Shown one piece after another: positions 52,379-59,590 of a stretch of DNA of 64,000 bases. Source of the stretch: Nonomuraea jiangxiensis (lineage in GTDB: Bacteria; Actinomycetota; Actinomycetes; Streptosporangiales; Streptosporangiaceae); assembly GCF_900099965.1 (NCBI RefSeq), contig NZ_FNDJ01000002.1, forward strand, positions 186,001 through 250,000, read 5' to 3'. Both the position numbers and the translations under genes were made by a program. The notes under the pieces are model-generated. The model had not been told where the DNA came from and did no database searches. It worked only from the letters and a program-made list of their open reading frames with translations. Position 1 is the first letter of the stretch; the number at the start of each line of letters is the position of its first letter.

Positions 52379-52971
52379 GCCGTCACCCCCCTCTCCTCCA
52401 ACGCGAGCCGCAGCGCGCGGACCGCGTAGTAGACCCGGGACTTCACGGTGCCCACCGGGATGCCGAGAGCCTCGGCGGCGTCGTTGACCGACCGGTCCCG
52501 CAGGATCGTCTCGTTGAGGATCTCGCGGTGCGCCGGTGACAACGCCTTCAACGCCTCTGACACGACCACCTGGTGCAGCAGGCCCTCCATCTCGTCCGGC
52601 ACTGGCATGCTCTCCAGTGGCCCGTCGCCCGACTCCCGCGGCCGGGCCTCCCGGCGCCGCCGGTCATCGATCACGATACGTCGGGCGACCGTGGCGAGCC
52701 AGGGCATCAGCGACTCCGAGTCCGGGTCGAGCTGCTCCGCACTGCGCCAGGCCCGGATCATGGTCTCCTGCACCACGTCTTCCGCCCACTGCCGATCGCC
52801 CGCCGTCAATCTGATCACGAAGGCCAGCAGCGGCCTGTGATACTCCCGGTAGAGCGCGGACACGACCACCTCATCATCCGGTCGCACCCGCCGGATCCAG
52901 TGTCGTAAGCGCGGCTTGCCCATCGGGGCGGTTCCGTCGGCCGAGGGCGGGGGATACGTGCTGATTCGCAT
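52375..52971 (-). CDS. ECF sigma factor (SigK/SigL type)
   Basis: 198 aa. Region 2 (ALYREYHRPLLAFVIRLTAGD, AEDVVQETMIRAWR, LMPWLATVARRIVIDDRRRR) and region 4 (LSPAHREILNETILRDRSVNDAAEALGIPVGTVKSRVYYAVRAL) are complete. ATG 52971 has AAAGGGGAAG just upstream; the longer start at 53031 is rejected. Coupled to its anti-sigma gene. Confidence 0.92.
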   Translation of the reverse strand: MRISTYPPPSADGTAPMGKPRLRHWIRRVRPDDEVVVSALYREYHRPLLAFVIRLTAGDRQWAEDVVQETMIRAWRSAEQLDPDSESLMPWLATVARRIVIDDRRRREARPRESGDGPLESMPVPDEMEGLLHQVVVSEALKALSPAHREILNETILRDRSVNDAAEALGIPVGTVKSRVYYAVRALRLALEERGVTA

Positions 52972-53053
52972 GCTTCCCCTTTCTCGCGTCCGTCGGCAGG
53001 GGGTACGGCCGGTTGCCCTGGCACGGTTCAACAGAGCGCGGAAGTTAATGTGA

Positions 53054-53083
53054 TTGCGTCCCTCCGGACAGGGTGCGTAGAGT
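53054..53083 (+). promoter_or_regulatory. Promoter of the mini-ORF and rsgA
   Basis: TTGCGT (53054-53059), 18-nt spacer, TAGAGT (53078-53083). A start near 53090 gives a 26-nt leader to the mini-ORF and about 127 nt to rsgA. Confidence 0.6.
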
Positions 53084-53115
53084 CACACCGGCAACTGATC
53101 GAGGGGGTGAGGACC

Positions 53116-53169
53116 ATGCGGGCAATCGACTTCGGCATGCCGTCCGTCCACCTCCGGGCGCTCATCTGA
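53116..53169 (+). CDS. 17-aa upstream ORF before rsgA
   Basis: ATG 53116 preceded by GGGGGTGAGG. Encodes MRAIDFGMPSVHLRALI. It ends 47 bp before the TTG start of rsgA, in another frame. A leader peptide or regulatory uORF is plausible; no homologue known to me. Confidence 0.4.
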   Translation: MRAIDFGMPSVHLRALI

Positions 53170-53216
53170 CGCCGCCCGGCTTCTTCCTTCCTCCTCGACA
53201 CCAAAGGTTGATCACG

Positions 53217-54314
53217 TTGTCCTACGATCTTTCGCTGCTCGGCTGGAACGATCTCCGCGCCGCCGAGCTGCCCGCCGGCACCGTCCCCGCCCGCGTGGCC
53301 CGCGTCGACCGCGGCGCCGCCGAGGTGATCGCGGCGGACGGTCAGCTCCAGGTCAAGTACGGCGCCCGCGTACGCCGGGCGTCGGCCGCCGACCCGGTCG
53401 CGCTGCCGTGCGTCGGCGACTGGGTCGCGCTCCGGCTCCTTCCCGAGGGCCGCCACGAGCTCGACGAAGTCCTGCCGCGGACGACCGCGTTCATCCGGGG
53501 CGGCGTGAGCCGCGACTCGGTGGGCGGCCTGTCCGGCGACGGCCAGGGCCAGGTGCTCGCCGCCAACGTGGACGTCGTCTTCGTGGCCGAGCCGTCCATG
53601 CACTCCACCGACTTCGCCGACCTCGGCCGCATCGAACGCCTCGTCGCCCTGGCCTGGGAGTCCGGCGGCACGCCCGTCGTGCTCGTCACCAAGTCCGACC
53701 TGTTCGAGGACGGCCTCGACCAGTTGCTCGCCGAGGTGCGGGTGGCCGCGCCCGGCGTGGACGTGCACGCCGTCTCCTCGCTGCACGGGGACGGCGTCCC
53801 GCTGGTGGGGTCCTACCTGGAGGGCTCCCGTACGGCCGTCGTCCTAGGCCCGTCCGGCGCGGGCAAGTCCACCCTGGTCAACGCGCTGGCCGGGGCCGAG
53901 GTCATGGAGACCCAGCAGGTACGCGCCGCCGACGGGCGCGGCCGGCACACCACCGTGCATCGGGAGCTGATCCCGCTGCCCGGAGGCGGGCTGGTCATCG
54001 ACACGCCGGGGATCCGCAGGATCGGCCTGTACGACATGGGGGAGGGCGTCGACCGGGTCTTCGCCGACATCGAGGAGCTGGCGGAGAGATGCAGGTTCGC
54101 CGACTGCGGGCACTCGGGGGAGCCCGGGTGCGCGGTGCTGGCCGCGCTGGAGAGCGGTGAGCTGCCGGAGCGGCGCCTGGAGAGCTGGCGCAAGCTCCAG
54201 CGGGAGGCCGTGTGGATGGCCTCCCGCACGGATGCCCGGCTGCGTAAGGAGCAGCAGAACAAGTGGCGGATCATCACCAAGGAGATGCGCCGCTCGGGCC
54301 GCAGCCGCCCCTGA
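53217..54314 (+). CDS. rsgA: Ribosome small subunit GTPase RsgA
   Basis: Circularly permuted GTPase for late 30S assembly, 365 aa. OB domain first (AARVRRASAADPVALPCVGDWVAL-like), then G4 VLVTKSDLF, G1 GPSGAGKST, G3 DTPGIRRIG, and a C-terminal zinc domain CRFADCGHSGEPGCAV. I chose TTG 53217 because AAAGG sits 9 nt upstream and family members start just before YDLSLLGW; the frame upstream has no match. Confidence 0.9.
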   Translation: MSYDLSLLGWNDLRAAELPAGTVPARVARVDRGAAEVIAADGQLQVKYGARVRRASAADPVALPCVGDWVALRLLPEGRHELDEVLPRTTAFIRGGVSRDSVGGLSGDGQGQVLAANVDVVFVAEPSMHSTDFADLGRIERLVALAWESGGTPVVLVTKSDLFEDGLDQLLAEVRVAAPGVDVHAVSSLHGDGVPLVGSYLEGSRTAVVLGPSGAGKSTLVNALAGAEVMETQQVRAADGRGRHTTVHRELIPLPGGGLVIDTPGIRRIGLYDMGEGVDRVFADIEELAERCRFADCGHSGEPGCAVLAALESGELPERRLESWRKLQREAVWMASRTDARLRKEQQNKWRIITKEMRRSGRSRP

Positions 54315-54448
54315 CCGAGACCCCACGGGCGGCGGCTGAGGGCAGGGAAACCGGGATCGCGCCGACCGGGGCCCGGGGTCCGTTCACCAGGCCCGCGAAT
54401 GGCGGGGAGGGGAGGCGAGGAGCGGGCGTCTGCGGGTAGGCACTGGTC

Positions 54449-55105
54449 ATGGAGCTTTTCGCAGACCGGGCCGAAGCCGGGAGGCGGCTCGCCGAGCGGC
54501 TGCGGGACGCGCACGACCCCATCGTGCTGGCCTTGCCCCGCGGCGGTGTGGCGGTGGCCGTGCCCATCGCGCGCACGCTCGACGCCCAGCTCGACGTGCT
54601 CGTGACCAGGAAGATCGGCTACCCGCCGGCGCCCGAGCTGGGTGTCGGCGCGATGGCCGAGGGCGGGGAGCCGGTGTTCGACCTGGCGTTGCTGCAGCGG
54701 CTCAGGCTGACGCCCGAGTCGGTCGCCGGCGTGGTCGAGCGGGAGCGGCGGGAGCTGGCCCGCAGGGTGCGGGCCTACCGTGGCGACCGCCCGCTGCCCT
54801 CGCTCGAAGGCCGGGAAGTGATCGTGGTCGACGACGGCCTGGCCACCGGCGGCACCGCGCGGGCCGCGCTCAGGGCGGTCGGGGCGGCCAAGCCCGCCAA
54901 GGTGACGCTGGCCGTACCCGTGGGGGCCCGCGAGACCGTCAGGTCCCTGCGGAAGGAGGCCGACGAGGTGGTCGTCCTGCAGATGCCGCTCGACTTCAGG
55001 GCGGTGGGCCAGTGGTACGTGCACTTCGAGCAGCTCAGCGACGCCGACGTGCTCGACCTGCTGGGCAGGGGAGGATCGGGTGGTGAAGGGCGGGTCAGCC
55101 CGTGA
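54449..55105 (+). CDS. Phosphoribosyltransferase-fold protein
   Basis: 218 aa. PRTase signature VIVVDDGLATGGTA (about residues 124-137) and an N-terminal ALPRGGVAVAVPIA segment. Homologous actinomycete proteins are of unknown substrate; they often lie near dormancy or phosphate genes. ATG 54449 is 6 nt after a TAGGCA -10 (54437-54442), so leaderless. Its end overlaps the convergent HATPase gene by 11 bp. Confidence 0.85.
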   Translation: MELFADRAEAGRRLAERLRDAHDPIVLALPRGGVAVAVPIARTLDAQLDVLVTRKIGYPPAPELGVGAMAEGGEPVFDLALLQRLRLTPESVAGVVERERRELARRVRAYRGDRPLPSLEGREVIVVDDGLATGGTARAALRAVGAAKPAKVTLAVPVGARETVRSLRKEADEVVVLQMPLDFRAVGQWYVHFEQLSDADVLDLLGRGGSGGEGRVSP

Positions 55106-55568
55106 GGACGGCCCAGACGAGTTTGCGGGTGCCGCCGGGGGATAGCCAGCCCCACGTAGTGGAGAGCGCGTCCACCAGCCGCAACCCGCGCCCGAACTCC
55201 GCGAACACGTCAGGCGTGGCCGCCATCGGCGCCGTACGGCTGTGATCGGTCACCACGCAGGCCAGCTCCGCCCCATGAGTCAATAACCGGAGCTGCACGG
55301 CCCCTCCACCGTGCCGCATGGCGTTGGTCACCAGCTCCGACACCACGAGCTGAGCGTCGAAGGTCAGCTCGATCACGCCCCACGTGGTCAGCGTCTGGTC
55401 GACGAACCGCCGCGCCATCGCCACGCAGGCGGGCTCGAACGCGGCGCGTTGATGAAAGGGGAACATCGCGTCGCATTCACCGGCACGACCTTCCACCAGA
55501 ATGGACGAAAGCCATCCTGGTGGCCGGGAACCGATGGCGGCTTGCGGCCGAGCGTCGAAAGTCGTCAT
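55095..55568 (-). CDS. RsbW-like ATP-binding (HATPase_c_2) protein
   Basis: 157 aa. ATPase N box QLVVSELVTNAMRHGGG and G1/G2 region TDHSRTAPMAATPDVFAEFGRGLRLVDALS mark an anti-sigma-type serine kinase fold. N-terminal 45 residues are disordered. ATG 55568 is used; ATG 55607 and the ATG of MFPFHQ are alternatives. Divergent from the XRE gene: HATPase-XRE-DUF397 is a familiar actinomycete trio. Confidence 0.85.
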   Translation of the reverse strand: MTTFDARPQAAIGSRPPGWLSSILVEGRAGECDAMFPFHQRAAFEPACVAMARRFVDQTLTTWGVIELTFDAQLVVSELVTNAMRHGGGAVQLRLLTHGAELACVVTDHSRTAPMAATPDVFAEFGRGLRLVDALSTTWGWLSPGGTRKLVWAVLTG

Positions 55569-55652
55569 TCTGGCCCCCGAAGCGCGGTCTGGTGATCCAA
55601 TGCCCATCTTTACGGGGAGTGCTTACCGATGCAAGACTTTTCGTGGTTTACG

Positions 55653-55680
55653 GATGCGAATCGCATCTGCACGTGCAGAT
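55653..55680. promoter_or_regulatory. Palindromes before the XRE gene
   Basis: GATGCGA-A-TCGCATC (55653-55667) runs into the perfect 16-nt palindrome ATCTGCACGTGCAGAT (55665-55680). The core TGCACGTGCA recurs before DUF397. Likely autoregulatory operator. Confidence 0.7.
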
Positions 55681-55697
55681 GATCTAGGAGCGGTGCG

Positions 55698-56579
55698 GTG
55701 AGCGCTGAGAGCGCCGAGGGAAGGATTCTCGGTCATTCGCCGGGAAGCCCGACAGTGCTGCGCATCCTGCTCGGGACCCAGTTACGCAGACTGCGTACGG
55801 AGAAGGGTATCTCGCGGGAGGACGCCGGATACTCGATTCGCGCATCTCATGCCAAGATCAGTCGGCTGGAGCTCGGCCAGGTAAGTTTCAAGCAGCGCGA
55901 CGTGGCCGATCTGCTGACCCTCTACGGCGTCACCGACCCCGCCGAGCGCGACCCCCTGCTCGCCCTGGCCAAGCAGGCCAACGCCCCCGGCTGGTGGCAC
56001 AAGTACGGCGACGTGCTGCCCGGCTGGTTCGAGGTCTACATCGGCCTGGAGGGCGCCGCCTCCAGCATCCGTACGTTCGAGAACCAGTTCGTGCCCGGCC
56101 TGCTGCAGACCGCCGCCTACGCCAGGGCGGTCATCGAGCTGGGTCACGAGAGGGCCGCGAAGCCGGAGATGGATCGGCGGGTGACGCTGCGCACCACGCG
56201 GCAGCGGCGGCTGGAGAACGGGCTCACCCTCTGGGCGGTGATCGACGAGGCCGTCGTGCGGCGCGCGATCGGCGGCCCGGAGACGATGCGCGCGCAGATC
56301 GCCCACCTGCTCGACATGACGGCCGAGCCCAACGTCACCGTGCAGATCATGCCGTTCGACCGGGGCGGCCACGCGGCGGCCGGGGGTTCCTTCAGCATCC
56401 TGCGCTTCCCGGAGCGTGAGCTGCCCGACGTGGTCTACATGGAGCAGCTCACCAGTGCCCTATATCTGGACAAAGCGGTCGATTCCGATCACTATATGGA
56501 AGTGATGGACCGGCTCAGCATCCAGGCCGAAGAGCCGAAAGCGACCAGACGCTTCCTGGAACGCCTCATTTCCGAATGA
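55698..56579 (+). CDS. XRE-family regulator with DUF5753 (Scr1 type)
   Basis: 293 aa. HTH domain about residues 20-75 (LGTQLRRLRTEKGISREDAGYSIRASHAKISRLELGQ), then DUF5753 (WFEVYIGLEGAASSIRTFENQFVPGLLQTAAYARAV ... VQIMPFDRGGHAA). This class acts with small DUF397 proteins as toxin-antitoxin-like or developmental switches in streptomycetes. GTG 55698 has AGGAG upstream. DUF397 follows at 56716. Confidence 0.92.
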   Translation: MSAESAEGRILGHSPGSPTVLRILLGTQLRRLRTEKGISREDAGYSIRASHAKISRLELGQVSFKQRDVADLLTLYGVTDPAERDPLLALAKQANAPGWWHKYGDVLPGWFEVYIGLEGAASSIRTFENQFVPGLLQTAAYARAVIELGHERAAKPEMDRRVTLRTTRQRRLENGLTLWAVIDEAVVRRAIGGPETMRAQIAHLLDMTAEPNVTVQIMPFDRGGHAAAGGSFSILRFPERELPDVVYMEQLTSALYLDKAVDSDHYMEVMDRLSIQAEEPKATRRFLERLISE

Positions 56580-56677
56580 GTGCCGGCATCGGCCTGTGAT
56601 CCACTCCATACGGGGATTTTTGGTTGTCCGGTATATGGAGATCAACGCGCTGCCGTATTGTCAGCTCGCAAACGCGG

Positions 56678-56689
56678 ATGCACGTGCAT
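56678..56689. promoter_or_regulatory. Palindrome before DUF397
   Basis: ATGCACGTGCAT, perfect 12-nt palindrome, 26 bp before ATG 56716. Shares TGCACGTGCA with the operator at 55665-55680. Confidence 0.65.
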
Positions 56690-56715
56690 ACGTAAGATTG
56701 TGAGGAGCTGCCCCC

Positions 56716-56949
56716 ATGCCTGAGTTCCTGAACGGAACCTCCGCCGGTCGCCTTCCCGTCGTCTGGCGCAAGAGCAGGCGGAGCAACCCCAACGGCAATT
56801 GCGTCGAGGTCGCGAGCCTGCCCACAGGGGAGATCGCCATGCGTAACTCACGCTTTCCCGAAGGTCCGGCGCTGGTCTACACGCAGGCGGAGATCACCGC
56901 TTTCGTCCTCGGGGCGAAGGACGGCGAGTTCGACGACCTCATCGTCTGA
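56716..56949 (+). CDS. DUF397 domain protein
   Basis: 77 aa. Typical DUF397: VVWRKSRRSNPNGNCVEVASLPTGEIAMRNSRFPEGPALVYTQAEITAFVLGAKDGEFDDL. Partner of the XRE/DUF5753 protein upstream (136 bp gap, own palindrome). ATG 56716 follows GAGGAG. Confidence 0.93.
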   Translation: MPEFLNGTSAGRLPVVWRKSRRSNPNGNCVEVASLPTGEIAMRNSRFPEGPALVYTQAEITAFVLGAKDGEFDDLIV

Positions 56950-56993
56950 GCGCGGCGAAGGGGACGTGGCGTCCATCGCGCGTCCTCGCCCCT

Positions 56994-57788
56994 TCACCCG
57001 CTCAGGAAGAACTCCAGCAGGAGGGGGCGGAGCGAGCCGGGATCGCCGAGCACGCCGTGGTCCTGGCCCTCCAGGACCACGTGCCGGGCGCCGGGCACGG
57101 CCTCGGCCACCGCGCGGGTCCCGTCGGTGAGCCAGGGCTCGGTACGGCCGCCGCTGATGGCCAGTGTCGGCACCGCGATCCGCGCCAGCGGTTCAGGCCG
57201 GAGTACGTTGCCGGGACCGCACACGGCGACGTCGTACGGCAGGGTGTGCGCCAGCCGAAGATAAAGCTTCCAGACCTCCTCGGCCCGCATGGCGTCCACC
57301 ACGGGCGCGGGCAACCGCACCGCCTCGGTCAGGAACAGGGCCACGGTGTCGTCGCGGCGGTCCGCGTCCACCAGCGCGCGCAGGCGGTCGGCCAGGTCGG
57401 CTCCCGGGCGCGGCCGCCGGTCGCCCACGACGTAGGGCGGCTCGTAGACGGCGAGGCGGTCGATCGGCAGGCCCAGGCGGGCCGCCTCCAGCGCCAGGAT
57501 CGCGCCGGACGAGTGGCCGAACACGCTCGCCCGCCCGCCCACGTGTTCGATCAGCGCGGCGATGTCCGCCACCTCGCGCTCCACCGCGTACGTGGCCGCG
57601 TCGCCGCTGTCGCCCCGCCCGCGCCGGTCGTAGGCGATGCCGCCGAGCTCGGGGGCGAGCGCGGCCGCCAGGCCGGTGGCCATGGTGCGATCGTTGAACG
57701 CGCCGCCGACCAGGATCACGGGTGGCCCGTCGCCGGCCCGCTCGAAGGCGATGCCGGTGCCGTCGGCCGAGGTAACGGTTCGCGCCAT
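56994..57788 (-). CDS. Alpha/beta hydrolase
   Basis: 264 aa. Oxyanion region VILVGGAFNDR, nucleophile Ser in VFGHSSGAILALE, and His in LEGQDHGVLGD. Resembles actinomycete esterase/non-heme chloroperoxidase-like hydrolases. ATG 57788 has AAGGAGGAG upstream. Convergent with DUF397 (44 bp gap). Confidence 0.9.
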   Translation of the reverse strand: MARTVTSADGTGIAFERAGDGPPVILVGGAFNDRTMATGLAAALAPELGGIAYDRRGRGDSGDAATYAVEREVADIAALIEHVGGRASVFGHSSGAILALEAARLGLPIDRLAVYEPPYVVGDRRPRPGADLADRLRALVDADRRDDTVALFLTEAVRLPAPVVDAMRAEEVWKLYLRLAHTLPYDVAVCGPGNVLRPEPLARIAVPTLAISGGRTEPWLTDGTRAVAEAVPGARHVVLEGQDHGVLGDPGSLRPLLLEFFLSG

Positions 57789-58165
57789 GGGTCTCCTCCT
57801 TGGGAACGTCCTCCGTGGAGGCGGGGGCCGCCTCTCAACCGGTGGTCGTAGCAGGCCCGCGCGTCTCGACATCCGGGTGGGCGCTTGAAGCGCGCCCGGG
57901 CGACGGGTGGTGGCGGGGAGACCGCTGATTTCGCTGGGAGTTGCTGGGTTTGGCCGGGCGATTGGGATGGGTATGAATGGGGTTGTCATCCCGCGCCGGA
58001 TCGGCGTCGCGTGGACACGACGACGCCTTGAGCCGTGCGGGGGTGAGGTGCCTGATCAGGCAGTTGTCCCGACCGGGTTCGCCAGAGCCTGGACGTGGCT
58101 GGCCAGGCTCCGGTTCATCAGGACAACTGCTTGATCACGCGATGCTGGTGACGCTGCCGGGTGTG
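57789..58165. other. Intergenic region with large inverted repeat
   Basis: 377 bp with no supported gene: promoter of the hydrolase near 57789-57850, then GC-rich sequence, and the inverted-repeat element at 58053-58137. Confidence 0.5.
58053..58137. repeat. 85-nt inverted-repeat element downstream of whiB-like gene
   Basis: Outer 17-bp arms TGATCAGGCAGTTGTCC (58053-58069) and GGACAACTGCTTGATCA (58121-58137), one mismatch. Inside, ACCGG (58072-58076) pairs with CCGGT (58110-58114), and GAGCCTGG (58085-58092) pairs with CCAGGCTC (58103-58110). Could be a transcription terminator for whiB or a small structured repeat (REP/MITE-like). Confidence 0.85.
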
Positions 58166-58477
58166 TCAGGCGGCGGAGATGCCGGCGCTGGCCGCGCGGC
58201 GCATGCGACGGCGACGCTCGGAAGCGCGCTCGTCCTCGTTGAGACCGCCCCACGTGCCGTACTTCTCGGGCCGGGACAGCGCGTAGTCAAGGCACTCGTT
58301 GCGGACAGGGCACTGGGCGCAGATCGCCTTGGCCTTCCGCTCACGTACGTCACGCTCGGGCTGCCGCTCCCCATCGGGGCCGAAGAAGAGCACGAGGTCC
58401 TCACCCCGGCACGCGGCATCATCCTGCCAACCCCAGCTGGGGCGCGGGCGGGCGAGCTGCCGACGTACCTGAGACAT
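58166..58477 (-). CDS. WhiB-family transcriptional regulator
   Basis: 103 aa. Four Cys for the [4Fe-4S] cluster: DDAACRGED, then ICAQCPVRNECLDYAL. The turn motif GTWGGLNEDER and basic tail RRRMRRAAS give DNA binding. Redox-responsive; subfamily not resolved. ATG 58477 has GAAGGTGG upstream. A GACGC/GCGTC inverted repeat (58525-58539) lies upstream and may be its operator. Confidence 0.92.
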   Translation of the reverse strand: MSQVRRQLARPRPSWGWQDDAACRGEDLVLFFGPDGERQPERDVRERKAKAICAQCPVRNECLDYALSRPEKYGTWGGLNEDERASERRRRMRRAASAGISAA

Positions 58478-58578
58478 GAGAAAACCACCTTCGTGAGAGG
58501 TATTTCGGTAATTGAGCCGCATTGGACGCTTATGGCGTCACTGTTCCAACGCAGGGCCGGGCCGTGATGTTCCCTGGC

Positions 58579-59493
58579 TCAGGTGAGGGCGGGCGTGGCG
58601 TACCGTACAGGCGCGAGCCTGTCCAGCGAAACCAGCCGGTAGGTGGTGATCGTCTCGGCGCAAGCCGTACCACACGGCGCCGAGAGCGCCGATGGCTCAA
58701 CCACAACCTGGAACCGGACGTCGCCGCAGCGCACGATGGCTTTGGTGACGTCGCCGTCCGACCTGAAGGATTCCACGGCCACTGCGCCGACGGAGCGCTC
58801 TCCCGTATGGACTCGGGCGAAGTGCTCCACGGCCTGCAATGGCTCAGGGATGCCTGCGCGTCCCCGGTAGCGGTCGAGAATGATCTCGCCCGACCGGTAC
58901 GCGTTAGCCGCTGCCAGTGCAGCAGCCTGAGACATGCTGCCGTAGAAAATTCCGTGTGGCAAGCACACCAGGTTGGCGGCGTAGCGATCGCCGCCAACGT
59001 GTGACGTTTCCCACACTCTGTCCGGCAGCGAATCCGCCAGGGACCGGGCGAGGGGTAGTCCAATGCGGGCGCAACACGCATTGCGCTTGGCGTGCGTGCA
59101 GACCAGAAATACCGGCTCGTCTTCAAGTATGCAGGACTCCGGGACCACTCCGGCCACCAGCGCGTCCAGGTCAAGATCGTCAGGACCTGCGACGACGCCT
59201 CCCGCCATCCAGGGGCGTTGCCCGGTCGCGTACGCCACTAGCACACGGATTCCCTGCTCTCGCGGGCGGGTCCGTCTTCCCGGGCGGCGGATGAGCTGGG
59301 GGCGGATACCGCGTTCGAGGGCCCGGCGGACGAGTTCTGAGATCTTTTCAGGAAGTTCGAAGCTTTCCAGATGGGAGGGCCACGGGCCGGCGTATTCGAT
59401 GAGCAGCCAGAGCCTGGCTCCCACGGTGGCGCTGGCGCGGGTGGGCAGCGCGCCGGTGTGGCAGCCGATCGGATGCTCGCAGCCCCTCGCCAA
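58579..59493 (-). CDS. Sucrase/ferredoxin-like (Apd1-type) iron-sulfur protein
   Basis: 304 aa from TTG 59493, with GGGGAAGG 9 nt upstream. The C-terminal thioredoxin-like ferredoxin part carries VCTHAKRNACCARIG and TSHVGGDRYAANLVCLPHG, the C/H set for a [2Fe-2S] cluster. Family proteins are linked to iron handling and to siderophore reduction. The TTAGGTAAGACTAACCTAA iron box lies 33 bp upstream. Converges on the whiB upstream region; glpD lies 97 bp away on the same strand. Confidence 0.85.
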   Translation of the reverse strand: MARGCEHPIGCHTGALPTRASATVGARLWLLIEYAGPWPSHLESFELPEKISELVRRALERGIRPQLIRRPGRRTRPREQGIRVLVAYATGQRPWMAGGVVAGPDDLDLDALVAGVVPESCILEDEPVFLVCTHAKRNACCARIGLPLARSLADSLPDRVWETSHVGGDRYAANLVCLPHGIFYGSMSQAAALAAANAYRSGEIILDRYRGRAGIPEPLQAVEHFARVHTGERSVGAVAVESFRSDGDVTKAIVRCGDVRFQVVVEPSALSAPCGTACAETITTYRLVSLDRLAPVRYATPALT

Positions 59494-59525
59494 CGCCCCG
59501 TTCCTTCCCCGTGCCGAACAGTCGA

Positions 59526-59544
59526 TTAGGTAAGACTAACCTAA
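59526..59544. promoter_or_regulatory. IdeR/DmdR1-type iron box
   Basis: TTAGGTAAGACTAACCTAA matches 17 of 19 positions of the iron-box consensus TTAGGTTAGGCTAACCTAA. It lies 33 nt before the sucrase/ferredoxin-like gene, so that gene should be repressed when iron is plentiful. Confidence 0.85.
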
Positions 59545-59590
59545 CGGGTCACGATGCCGTCTGTGGCTGCGGGGGTCGGGGGCGGGGAGG

